Source: Bdellovibrionales bacterium
GTDB lineage: Bacteria; Bdellovibrionota; UBA1018; CAIMNF01
Length of the DNA stretch: 64,000 bases
Direction: 5' to 3'
Assembly: GCA_018266375.1 (NCBI GenBank)
Contig: JAFEAO010000002.1
Location: 1-64,000, forward strand
How positions within the stretch are numbered: position 1 is the stretch's first letter; the number at the start of each line of letters is the position of its first letter. The translations under genes and the position numbers were made by a program. This document shows, piece by piece, positions 29,888 through 38,736 of this stretch. Below the pieces are notes generated by a model. It did not search any database. It had not been told where the DNA came from and saw nothing but the letters and a program-made list of their open reading frames with translations.

Positions 29888-31198
29888 ATGGCTAAAAAAC
29901 TCACTGCAGACGAAATCTTATCGCTCCGGAAAAAGCATTTCCTTCCGACCGCGGTTCACTATCATAAAAAGCCGCTCTACATCACTAAAGCCAAAGGCGA
30001 GTATGTGTGGGACGACGAAGGCAAACAATATTTGGACGCAATCGGCGGGATCGTTTGTATCTCGGCCGGTCACAACCATCCAAAAATCAAAGCGGCGATC
30101 AAAGAGATGTTAGATAGCGATGAGATCCAACACTCATCGACGTTGTATCTCAACGATCGTCCGGTAAAGCTCGCGGCTAAACTCAGTGAACACACCGCGA
30201 AGAATCTGACTCGCTGGCACTTCACGAACTCCGGTTCCGAAGCCAACGAAGCCGCGTTCATGGCTGCTCGTCAAGCCACGGGCGAAACCATGATCATCAA
30301 CCTCCGCCACAGCTATCACGGCGGTACTGCAGCGGCACTCGCCAACTGCGGCCACCACACTTGGCGGTTCCGCAGTCAGCCCGTGACTAACGTTACGAGC
30401 GCGATGGAACCTTACTGCTATCGCTGTCCGTTCGGCGCGAGCCCGAATTCGTGCGAACTCGAGTGTGCGAAGAACGTCGAGACGACGATCCAGACCAGTA
30501 CTCACGGCAAGATCGCGGCGTTTGTCGCCGAGCCGGTCATGGGCGTAGGCGGATTCATTACTCCGCAAAAAGACTACTTCCAGATGGTGGCGGGGATCGT
30601 CCGCAACTACGGCGGCAAGTACATCTCCGACGAAGTTCAAACCGGTTCCGGCCGTTGTGGCGGATCGTTGTTCTTGTCGACCGAGCTCGGTATCCCGGCC
30701 GACATGATCACCACGGCAAAGTCGATGGGGAACGGCGCCGCGATCGGCGCGGTTGTGATGACCGATGAAATCGCCGAGACTCTCGCTGGTAAGAGCTTCT
30801 TCAACACCTTCGGTTCGGATCCATATCAAACCGAGCAAGCTCGCATCACCATCGAGATCATCGAAGAAGAAAAGCTCATTCAAAACGCGAAGGAAGTCGG
30901 CGCTTATCTCCAAGACGGCCTCAAGGCGTTGATGAAGCATCAAAAGCTCATCGGTGACGTTCGCGGCCGCGGGCTTCTCCTCGGGGTCGAACTCGTTAAA
31001 GACAAGGCCACCAAGGAGCACGCTTCTCTCGAGTGCGCGGAACTCATGGATCGCTGCCGCGACAAGGGTTTACTTGTCGGTAAAGGCGGCCTGAAGGGGA
31101 ACGTACTCCGGGTCGCGCCTCCTTTGACGATGACGAAGGCTCAAGCCGACTTCATGCTCAAAGTGATCGACTCTTGCCTGACCGAAATGACTAAATAA
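29888..31198 (+). CDS. Class III aminotransferase (beta-alanine / beta-aminoisobutyrate type)
   Basis: A 436-residue PLP enzyme, predicted to turn beta-alanine or 3-aminoisobutyrate into the semialdehyde, probably with pyruvate as acceptor. The PLP lysine is K278 (TTAKSMGNG), the pyridine-contacting Asp is D248 (SDEVQTGSGRCGG), and TNSGSEANEAA lies at 113-123. It resembles AGXT2-like enzymes. A Cys-rich insert (CYRCPFGASPNSCELECAKN, residues ~177-196) is a feature also seen in AGXT2-type proteins. It supplies the substrate of the MmsA-type dehydrogenase in the same operon. Confidence 0.9.
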   Translation: MAKKLTADEILSLRKKHFLPTAVHYHKKPLYITKAKGEYVWDDEGKQYLDAIGGIVCISAGHNHPKIKAAIKEMLDSDEIQHSSTLYLNDRPVKLAAKLSEHTAKNLTRWHFTNSGSEANEAAFMAARQATGETMIINLRHSYHGGTAAALANCGHHTWRFRSQPVTNVTSAMEPYCYRCPFGASPNSCELECAKNVETTIQTSTHGKIAAFVAEPVMGVGGFITPQKDYFQMVAGIVRNYGGKYISDEVQTGSGRCGGSLFLSTELGIPADMITTAKSMGNGAAIGAVVMTDEIAETLAGKSFFNTFGSDPYQTEQARITIEIIEEEKLIQNAKEVGAYLQDGLKALMKHQKLIGDVRGRGLLLGVELVKDKATKEHASLECAELMDRCRDKGLLVGKGGLKGNVLRVAPPLTMTKAQADFMLKVIDSCLTEMTK

Positions 31199-31222
31199 GC
31201 AACTCACGGGAGCGCGACTCAA

Positions 31223-32665
31223 ATGAGCACCTCGTACGGAAAGTACTCGAACGAAGACCTGGATCCGGTTCCCGTCAGCAACCGTACCTGGAAAGCAAGC
31301 AACTACGTCGCCCTCTGGGTGAGTATGAGCCTCTGTATTCCAACCTACATGCTCGCGAGCTCGCTTATCGAAGGCGGCATGAACTGGTTCCAAGCCGTGA
31401 TGACGGTATTTCTCGGGAACTTGATCGTACTCGTGCCGATGATCTTGAATGGTCACGTGGGTGCCGCATACGGAATCCCGTTTCCGGTGTTCGCGCGATC
31501 GAGCTTCGGGATTCGGGGCGCGAACATTCCGGCGATCCTTCGCGCGATCGTCGCGTGCGGTTGGTTCGGGATTCAAACCTGGATCGGCGGCTATGCGCTT
31601 TTTCAAATCGTAAAAGTATGGGTGCCCGGCATCGCCGAGCTTCCGCATGTTTTTCCGGATTGGATGGGGCTTGAGACCGGGCCCGCGCTCACGTTCTTCT
31701 TGTTTTGGTGCTTGAACCTTTATGTGATCTACCTCGGAATCGAGAGCATTCGTAAGCTTCTCGTATTTAAGGCGATCTTCCTGCCGGTGGCGGCGTTGTC
31801 GCTTCTGGCGTGGGCGATTGCCGCGGCTAAGGGCTTGGGCCCGATCTTGGATCAACCGTCGAAGCTCGAGGGGAGTGCTTTCTGGGCATTTTTCTTTCCG
31901 GGTCTTACCGGCATGGTGGGCTTCTGGGCAACGGTATCCCTGAACATTCCGGACTTTACCCGCTATGCGGTCAGCCAACGCGCGCATCAACTGGGACAAG
32001 CACTCGGTCTGCCTCCGTCGATGGCGTTATTTGCGTTTATCGGCGTGGTCGTCACCAGTGCGACATCCATCGTGTTTGGCAAAACGATTTGGGATCCGGT
32101 CGTGCTTGCGGGTATGTTTGATTCCCCAATCCTGGTCTCGCTTGCGATGCTTGCCGTCGTGATCTCGACTCTCGCCACTAACATTGCGGCCAACATCGTG
32201 AGTCCGGCCAACGACTTCGCGAACCTGGTGCCGGATAAGATCGACTTCCGTAAAGGCGGTTACATCACGGGCTTGCTTGGGCTCCTCATTTGCCCGTGGA
32301 AGCTGATCGCCGACCCGACGGGCTATATCTTCAAGTGGTTGATCGCGTACTCGAGTTTGCTTGGCCCGATCGGCGGGATCTTGATCGTCGATTACTACTG
32401 GTATCGTCGTAAGCAACTCGTGGTGGATGATCTTTACAAGCCGAACACGCAGTACTGGTACAACAATGGCTTTAACTACAAAGCCGTCATCGCGCTTGTT
32501 ATCGGAGTTCTGCCGTGCGTGCCTGGATTCCTGACGACGATCGACGCCGTGGCGCCGGATACTTTCCCGGCGTTCTTGAATAGTCTCTACCTCTACGCCT
32601 GGTTTGTGAGCCTTGCGGTAGGCGGCGGCGCTTACGCGCTCTTGATGAGCGGTTCGAGAAAGTAA
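31223..32665 (+). CDS. NCS1 family nucleobase:cation symporter
   Basis: A 480-residue inner-membrane transporter with about twelve hydrophobic segments. Family features are the N-terminal DLDPVPVSNRTWKASNYVALW, the loop with NGHVGAAYGIPFPVFARSSFG, and SLNIPDFTRYA. NCS1 proteins import uracil, allantoin, hydantoins or cytosine with a cation. As the last gene of the pyrimidine degradation operon it is predicted to bring in uracil, thymine or dihydropyrimidines. GGGAG precedes the ATG. The gene ends 12 bp before a convergent gene. Confidence 0.92.
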   Translation: MSTSYGKYSNEDLDPVPVSNRTWKASNYVALWVSMSLCIPTYMLASSLIEGGMNWFQAVMTVFLGNLIVLVPMILNGHVGAAYGIPFPVFARSSFGIRGANIPAILRAIVACGWFGIQTWIGGYALFQIVKVWVPGIAELPHVFPDWMGLETGPALTFFLFWCLNLYVIYLGIESIRKLLVFKAIFLPVAALSLLAWAIAAAKGLGPILDQPSKLEGSAFWAFFFPGLTGMVGFWATVSLNIPDFTRYAVSQRAHQLGQALGLPPSMALFAFIGVVVTSATSIVFGKTIWDPVVLAGMFDSPILVSLAMLAVVISTLATNIAANIVSPANDFANLVPDKIDFRKGGYITGLLGLLICPWKLIADPTGYIFKWLIAYSSLLGPIGGILIVDYYWYRRKQLVVDDLYKPNTQYWYNNGFNYKAVIALVIGVLPCVPGFLTTIDAVAPDTFPAFLNSLYLYAWFVSLAVGGGAYALLMSGSRK

Positions 32666-32677
32666 CAAGCCCGAGGC

Positions 32678-35600
32678 TTATTGCTTTTTCTTTTTGCGTG
32701 CGTCTTTTTCGTCTTTGAAGGTCGACATCAATGCCTGGCGATTGTTTTCGCTCGTTTGACTGCGGTTCAAGAAGTCGTTGAGCTGCGTGTCCGAAATAAT
32801 GCGTTCTTCCGGCAAGTTCAACAACAATGCATCGCGAATCAAACCCGAAAGTGGGTTCGTCCACTGATTGATGTAGGCCTTGCGGTCGGCGCGTTTCATG
32901 TCGTTCGCGGTTTTTTCGACTTCGGTGTCGATCGCGTCCATCATCGTCGAAACGTCTTTCTTGGCGTAAACCGACTTCAGGACCTTTTCTACCCAGCGCT
33001 TCATCACGCTAGAAGCGAGGCGGCGAGTGTTGCTCGGGTCCCACACGCGGTTATTAAACCAGTAGTTGTCGTGGTAGGTAGAGCGCGCGATTTTGTACGT
33101 GTCCTGCACCAAGGTGTTCAACATGTTTGCGTACGAGACTTGAACGCCGTTTGTCGATTTTTTATCCGGTTTCACTTTAGATTTCGCGACGTAGTCGGCA
33201 ATCTTTTTAAGGACCGGGTACTGATCAAGTTCCGAGATATCGGCACTCGAGTACTCGCTCGGGCGTTTGCGGATACTTTTTTGTTCGGTTGCGATGTCCG
33301 CGATGAGGGCACGACGAACCTCGTTCAAAGCGTAGCCAGCATTTTTGTTGTCGAGCGGAAGCTGACCAGTCAGGATACGGTCGAGAAGCGCAAGTTTCTC
33401 GTCGATGCTCATTGCCGAGATCAAGCTGATCTGGTTATTCAGCCCGAGGATAAAATCGGAGCCGTGAATCACGGAGTCTTCGGCTTGAAACGCCGAAACG
33501 TAACTTTCAGAGTCGGGGAGGGTTTCGTAGATTTTGATCCGCCCGAGTCCGATCGTGTTCACGACATAGCCGTCGTCCAAAATTTTCGGTTCCCAGTGGT
33601 ACATCACGATAAAGCGTTTCGAAGGTAAAGCTTTGCTCAGTTGTTCCATGAGGTCTGAGGCTTGCGTTGCGATCGATTTCGGGTCGTAGGCGTTGATTTT
33701 AAACCAATCGTCCTCTTTGGCGTCATATTGACCGAGGAACCGCACCGCTTTCGGAGTCGTCTTGCCTTCGCCTTTTGAATAGTACTTTTTGACGGTCTTC
33801 ATCAGGTCCGAAGCGTCTTTTGAGATCGCTTTGTCATCCTGCATGTTCGGAATGAGGAGGTCGTTCAACCCTTGAAAGAGTTCGTTCGCGTCGCCACCAA
33901 CAAAGTGCACGCGAATTTGATTTTTTAGAGCATAGTTCAAAATTTGGTTACGGCTCACCATTTGGAATGCACGCGTGTCTTCGGCGGTGTTGTTTAAGAC
34001 GACGAGGAGTTTTTCTCTCAGGTCGTCAGCGAGAGACTCGCCGCTTTCGGTGGTCTTATCGAAATCGAGGTTGCCCTCGTACGAAAGATCCCACACGTCC
34101 ATTTTGATGCCGAATAGTTTCGCAAGCGCGAACCACGACTTGAGTTCGGCCGAGGTTGTGTCGTGATTCGTCACGAGTACGATCTTCGAGTCGAACGATT
34201 TATGGTAAACGTACGAGATATTGATTTGAGCCTGCCGAGTTTGAATCAACTTTGGATCCGAACCCTTGGTGCGAGAACCGAGATTCAGGTTCGCATTGAG
34301 ACCGATTTTTTGATAAACCTCGGCCGATCTTGGAATTTGAATCGTACCGGTGACGGTAATGGCTTCGCCGGGTCCGAGCTTGTCGATGCCGGTCAACGAG
34401 CCCGTCGTCAAATCAATCGGGTTTCCTTTGGCATCCAAGAACGTGAAAGCATAGGTCGTGGTCTTATCGCCGTTGATTTTAAGCTGAGACTCGATGACGC
34501 GTTTAAGGTCGGAGAGTTTACCGTACTCACGCGTCGAGATGTTTTTAATCGTCCAGCTGATTTTAGCCGATTGACCCGGACCCATGTTTTTTGGAACGCG
34601 AATCGGATCGACTTGAAGCGGGTAACGGACCAAGAAATTATTTTGAGTCTCGGAGTTCACGAAGTCGCGATCGACCTTGGTTTGATTCACGCGAGGGGAG
34701 ACCGACTCCGGTTGGCCGAGCGGCTGACCGACGGTGCTCGTTCCTTCTTGATCGAGACGGAATTGAAGCGTGCCGACGACGTCCGCGGTTTGACCCGGTT
34801 CGATGGAGCTTTCCACCTGAAGGCTTTTGTTCATGGAGATCAACCAACCGTGACTGCGCAAAAAGATCTTCAGCGGCGCGTACTTCGGGCTTGGCATCCC
34901 GCCGATGTTTTGAATTCTGATGTTGCTGACGGTAATGATTTCACCCGGTTCCATGATGCCGTCGTGGTTTTCAGAATCGATGTCGAATCCGACGACGCGG
35001 AAATCGTATCGAGTCGTATAAGATTTGCCACCGACGATGTACTGAAACTGTCCGTTTGTTCCGTCTTGGCCGCCCGAAATGTTGCCGGTTCCGTCGTTGC
35101 CTTTCGAGCCGGACCAGCCGTAAGAGCCGCCCGGATTAGAATGCCATTCGGTGCGGTATTTCGAGTTCCCCTTATCGTCTGTGCCGTCGTATTCGGAGGT
35201 TGTCCAAGAATAGCTGCTGCCGCCGGGGCCGCCGCTTCCGGCGCGTCCGCCCGTTCCGTTTTGACCTGGGTTGCCGCCTTGTCCAGCCCCGTTGCTGACC
35301 GCGCCGATCAGCATGAGAAGTTGCGCGTCTTGTTCGCTGACTTCAACGCTGATGTTACCGCCGTTACCGCCGTTCGAACCCGGAGTTCCGTTCCCGGCGT
35401 TGCCACCGTTCCCGCCGTTGCCGCCATTCGAGCCGCTACTGTATTGAGTGGCATCGCTTCCGCGCCCGCCATCGCCGCCAGGACCGCCGTCTCCACCGAC
35501 ACCGCCGTTGCCGCCGCGTCCGCCTTGAGCGGTGAGATTGATACTGCTCATCTGATCGGTAATTAAGACTTCGCCGATGTTTTGCGTGCGTGCGCCGTAG

Positions 35601-35896
35601 ATCTGGCCGTTCATCTGGACTTGTTTGCCTTTGCCGCTCACCAAGCGGATTGAAATATGTCCGGCATTCGTGCCGGGAGTGGAGTAGCCCGCACCTGTTC
35701 CATCATTTCCTTTGCCGCCGGAGCCCGTCCATCCACCGCCCCAACCATCGGATCCGCCGGATCCGGTCGTTCCGGGATGTGCGTCTTGTCCGCCATTTCC
35801 CGATGCGTTGATGTTGACTGGGCGTTGGGCGTGCACCACGGATGCAGGCGCTAATAATAGACAGATAATAGAAATAGAAAGTAGAGATTGTTTCAT
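32678..35896 (-). CDS. Large exported Gly-rich collagen-like protein
   Basis: A 1072-residue secreted protein with a signal peptide (SIICLLLAPASVVHA). Residues ~30-290 contain dense GGxGGx and GGN repeats such as GGRGGNGGVGGDGGPGG, interrupted by a beta-rich piece. Residues ~300-600 look like CARDB/Ig-type modules (EPGEIITVSNIRIQNIG, GPGQSAKISWTIKNIS, GPGEAITVTGTIQIP). Near 610-700 there is a Rossmann-like stretch (SKIVLVTNHDTT, FGIKMDVWDLS), and the C-terminal ~300 residues are helical and charged, ending KKKKQ. The start at 35896 has GGAGC 9 bases upstream; an in-frame ATG 15 bases further up is less likely. Probably a cell-surface structural protein; function unknown. Confidence 0.7.
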   Translation of the reverse strand: MKQSLLSISIICLLLAPASVVHAQRPVNINASGNGGQDAHPGTTGSGGSDGWGGGWTGSGGKGNDGTGAGYSTPGTNAGHISIRLVSGKGKQVQMNGQIYGARTQNIGEVLITDQMSSINLTAQGGRGGNGGVGGDGGPGGDGGRGSDATQYSSGSNGGNGGNGGNAGNGTPGSNGGNGGNISVEVSEQDAQLLMLIGAVSNGAGQGGNPGQNGTGGRAGSGGPGGSSYSWTTSEYDGTDDKGNSKYRTEWHSNPGGSYGWSGSKGNDGTGNISGGQDGTNGQFQYIVGGKSYTTRYDFRVVGFDIDSENHDGIMEPGEIITVSNIRIQNIGGMPSPKYAPLKIFLRSHGWLISMNKSLQVESSIEPGQTADVVGTLQFRLDQEGTSTVGQPLGQPESVSPRVNQTKVDRDFVNSETQNNFLVRYPLQVDPIRVPKNMGPGQSAKISWTIKNISTREYGKLSDLKRVIESQLKINGDKTTTYAFTFLDAKGNPIDLTTGSLTGIDKLGPGEAITVTGTIQIPRSAEVYQKIGLNANLNLGSRTKGSDPKLIQTRQAQINISYVYHKSFDSKIVLVTNHDTTSAELKSWFALAKLFGIKMDVWDLSYEGNLDFDKTTESGESLADDLREKLLVVLNNTAEDTRAFQMVSRNQILNYALKNQIRVHFVGGDANELFQGLNDLLIPNMQDDKAISKDASDLMKTVKKYYSKGEGKTTPKAVRFLGQYDAKEDDWFKINAYDPKSIATQASDLMEQLSKALPSKRFIVMYHWEPKILDDGYVVNTIGLGRIKIYETLPDSESYVSAFQAEDSVIHGSDFILGLNNQISLISAMSIDEKLALLDRILTGQLPLDNKNAGYALNEVRRALIADIATEQKSIRKRPSEYSSADISELDQYPVLKKIADYVAKSKVKPDKKSTNGVQVSYANMLNTLVQDTYKIARSTYHDNYWFNNRVWDPSNTRRLASSVMKRWVEKVLKSVYAKKDVSTMMDAIDTEVEKTANDMKRADRKAYINQWTNPLSGLIRDALLLNLPEERIISDTQLNDFLNRSQTSENNRQALMSTFKDEKDARKKKKQ

Positions 35897-36085
35897 AAAT
35901 AGCAGCTCCAAAGAGATTGACCAATTTACACAAAGAATGTGTAGACGTCAAATAACTGAATCTGTTGAAACCGAATCGCCGTAGCTAGCGCAATAAATTG
36001 TAATCATTGATGCATTCGGTTTTTCTCAGTAGTGTTTAAGTACATTCCTGATTATAAATATAGAGTATTTAAAAAGGAGCTCGTT

Positions 36086-36790
36086 ATGAAGTTATTCTCT
36101 GGTTCTCTGGCCGCTATCCTGTTGTTCACCCAAACCGTCGCTTTCGCTGAAGGCACAAAGGTGTCTTTGCAAGTCGCGACTCTCTCAAACATTCAATCTG
36201 AAGAAGGCTTGGCTGATTTCATCGATCAAAACATTGGTCAAGTTCAAGCCGCAGAAGCTCAAGAACAAGCTGCAGAGCAACTTTCTAAGCATGGCTTGAA
36301 AGTAGAAGCTCGCTGGAACAAGAAACTCACAAAGATCATGCCTAAAATTGCAGGCCGCTTTGCGGACACCTATGCCGGCATGACTGACGAGCAAATCGAT
36401 GCTCAGATTACCGACATGAAGACTAAAGCGGTTGAGTCTCAGAACGAAACTCAATTGACCAAAGCGAACGAAATCGCTGCTCAGACTCAAGTCGAGAAGC
36501 GCCAGTCTTTGACTGCACTCAGTACCGAAAGCGCAAAAACTTACGCTCCTGAACTCGCACACCAGATCGGCAAAGCCGGTGGTGCAGTGAAGTTCCTCAT
36601 GAAAGCCAAGAAAATGGGCGCGAACTTTAGCAATAAGTACGCTAAATATGCGTGCATTATTCTCGCAGTCATCTTGATTTGGGCGTGCTTCGGTATCCCA
36701 GTCGTGATCGCGGAATTGCTCGTTGGAGCGTTCTTGACGATGGCGATTATGTCGGCGTTCTCGCCATATACCGGTTCAGGACGATATTAG
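36086..36790 (+). CDS. Exported/membrane protein of unknown function
   Basis: A 234-residue protein with a signal peptide (SLAAILLFTQTVAFA), an Ala/Gln/Glu-rich helical middle (IGQVQAAEAQEQAAEQLSKHG; likely coiled coil) and a C-terminal hydrophobic stretch of about 40 residues (residues ~188-225) that could cross the membrane twice. The family is not recognised. AAGGAG stands 8 bases before the ATG at 36086; an earlier in-frame ATG at 36032 lacks such a site. Its last 44 bp overlap the 3' end of the broken metallophosphoesterase gene on the other strand. Confidence 0.6.
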   Translation: MKLFSGSLAAILLFTQTVAFAEGTKVSLQVATLSNIQSEEGLADFIDQNIGQVQAAEAQEQAAEQLSKHGLKVEARWNKKLTKIMPKIAGRFADTYAGMTDEQIDAQITDMKTKAVESQNETQLTKANEIAAQTQVEKRQSLTALSTESAKTYAPELAHQIGKAGGAVKFLMKAKKMGANFSNKYAKYACIILAVILIWACFGIPVVIAELLVGAFLTMAIMSAFSPYTGSGRY

Positions 36791-37710
36791 TCACTTCACC
36801 ATCAGTACCCAGGCGGATTGGTGGACCCCAATACCCCGTACCCGAGCTGACATACACCCAAAGGTCTTGGAGCTGCCCAAGACCTTTGTGGATCGGGTAC
36901 ATCCAGCGGACCGCCAGGTTCCACGGGAAAAACTGACCGCCATGGGTATGTCCTGAAAGTTGAAGATGATATTTCTGTCCGGACTTTAAGACCAGCTTCG
37001 CCAACTGCGGTTGGTGCACTAACAACATACTAAATACTGAGTGAGGCGATGCGATCGGAACTTCCGGCGCATCGCTTTTAAAATGGGCAACAGCCGGATC
37101 GTTTACTCCCGCGACAAAAATCTTCTCACCGCGGATGTTCAATTCCACACCCGAATTTTCAAGCGTTGTCGCTCCCGCAGCTTTCATCGCTTCAATTGAC
37201 TCGCGATGATTCCAATAACATTCATGATTGCCCAGGACAAAGTACACGCCGTGAGGCGCTTTCAATCGCGCGAGTTCGCGCAGCTCTTCTTGGATCTCCG
37301 AGACATTGCCGTCGATGATGTCGCCCGTGAGGGCGATCAGGTCGGGTTTTAAGGATAATGCACGATCCACCATCGCGGCGACTAAGGCCGGTGATCCAAA
37401 GCATGCCGGTCACGCCATAGAGGTGTGAAACGAAAATCGCAGCGATGTCGCGTAAGAGGGTAAACGTAAAGAGAAAGCTAATTAGACCCATTCCAAAAAA
37501 TGCGAAAGCTTGAAGCGGTTTTTCAAAACGGACTTTGGTCTCGGCCGAACTTTGGAAAAACATGAAGTAGAGCCAGAGTTGAGAGAGGAAAATAATCTGC
37601 ACCATCGCGATGCCCGACCACGCGAGTAGCGGTGATTCTAGACGAGATGTCCAATAGGTCGAAAAGCAGAGGTAAGCATCAAGCGCTATGAGGATCAAGT
37701 TGAAGATCAT
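36747..37710 (-). pseudogene. Metallophosphoesterase (YkuE-like), inactivated by internal deletion and frameshift
   Basis: Two reading frames together make one broken gene. The 5' part (37710 to about 37380) encodes four hydrophobic segments (for example LLAWSGIAMVQIIFLSQLW), the usual membrane anchor of this group. The 3' part (about 37400 to 36747) encodes most of the phosphoesterase domain: LIALTGDIIDG, LGNHECYW and LSGHTHGGQFFPW. The first metal-binding block (ISDLHxG, Asp-x-His) and roughly 55 residues around it are missing at the junction, and the frame changes there. The product would lack an essential metal ligand. A sequencing error alone would explain a frameshift but not the missing block. 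Confidence 0.75.
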
Positions 37711-37747
37711 GAAGGTTAGAATAACTCCGCGTTGTGCGAGGTCTAGT

Positions 37748-38632
37748 TCAGTCGCAAGCCTTTTCTTGAAACGGGCGAAGGCCCCCGTTTAGAAGCGCGG
37801 GCAGGGTGACCTTCTCGAGATAATCTTTGGTGCAGGCGGTATAACCGAAGTAGTTTGGCCCCGCGACGCTCGCGCGATTGCGGCAATAGCTCATTACGTC
37901 TTTTGCGCCCGGACTTGTTTTGCAACATTCTTCGCGTTCTTTGAGACTGAGCTTGTCGTCCATACAATGCTGAGAAGTATGATCAAGGCCGAGCAGATGG
38001 CCGCCTTCGTGCAAAAGCTCGTCGACCAAGCGTTCGTCGGTATTGATTTCGGTGGCGCCACCATCGGCAAGACCCCAGGCGATTTCGCTAGGTTGTTCGG
38101 TGAGGGCGTAGCCGCCGGTCGCGATTCCGATTCCTTCAAACTGCGGACCGGAAAGAACGAGAACTGCATCTGCAGCATCCAGAGCGGATTTCATTCCTGC
38201 TTTCAAAAGTTCGCTTTGAATCTCAGCAGTGATTTTGTGGAGATCCGAGTTGTAGTAATACCAAAGACGAGTGAGTCGGTCATTGGCGCGCTGACTGTCG
38301 GTGCCCTTGATCTTGTTCCGTAGCTCGGTCAGATCGCGCGTACCGGGAGCGAGGTCAACCGCGATGCGATCGATGACTTCGAGATGGATCTTGCCGTCGG
38401 TCGAGAGATCAAAGCGTTCTTTATAAAGCTTTTCGACTCGTTGAACGTCGGCGGTAGTCATATTCGCGCCGTAGGCCACGAGCAAGACTCTAAAATTCGG
38501 AACGAGCCGCGGCTCGAAGCAACGCGGCCCAGTCGATTCTCCCATCGTGCACGGAGATGCGAGCGCGGTTGTCGAAGCTGTAAAGCAAAGCATGGATAAA
38601 GCGATCAGGTATAGTGCTTTTATGGCGCTCAT
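37748..38632 (-). CDS. Secreted zinc metalloprotease, metzincin-like
   Basis: A 294-residue exported protein with a signal peptide (LIALSMLCFTASTTALA). The zinc site is HEGGHLLGLDH at residues 208-218, an exact HExxHxxGxxH metzincin motif, followed by the Met-turn VMSY (M247). Several cysteines in the C-terminal half suggest disulfides. The N-terminal ~160 residues contain a strand FRVLLVAYG and a charged helix region. The family resembles archaemetzincin/matrixin-type small proteases, but I cannot assign a subfamily. It lies 37 bp upstream of the broken phosphoesterase gene on the same strand. Confidence 0.75.
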   Translation of the reverse strand: MSAIKALYLIALSMLCFTASTTALASPCTMGESTGPRCFEPRLVPNFRVLLVAYGANMTTADVQRVEKLYKERFDLSTDGKIHLEVIDRIAVDLAPGTRDLTELRNKIKGTDSQRANDRLTRLWYYYNSDLHKITAEIQSELLKAGMKSALDAADAVLVLSGPQFEGIGIATGGYALTEQPSEIAWGLADGGATEINTDERLVDELLHEGGHLLGLDHTSQHCMDDKLSLKEREECCKTSPGAKDVMSYCRNRASVAGPNYFGYTACTKDYLEKVTLPALLNGGLRPFQEKACD

Positions 38633-38706
38633 CCTTCTTTCGCATGTGTTTTTATCATGGTTGAGGTGTTACAGCAAGCTAAATAGTTGATATGTAAAAA
38701 ATAAAC

Positions 38707-38736
38707 TTGAGTAGCTTCAAAAACTTAACACATAGA
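38707..38736 (+). promoter_or_regulatory. Weak promoter candidate for the structured RNA
   Basis: TTGAGT (38707-38712) is followed after 18 bases by CATAGA (38731-38736). The match to the -10 consensus is poor, but the position is suitable for a transcript that starts near 38740 and ends at the terminator at 39079. Confidence 0.25.

Noticed and set aside
34163..35566. 467-codon frame on the plus strand opposite the Gly-rich gene
   Set aside because: It is Ala/Arg/Val-rich antisense of glycine repeats and of beta modules; the minus-strand gene has a signal peptide and ribosome site.
35040..35800. CRISPR-like or tandem DNA repeats
   Set aside because: The repeats are the codons of Gly-rich coding sequence, with no spacer structure.
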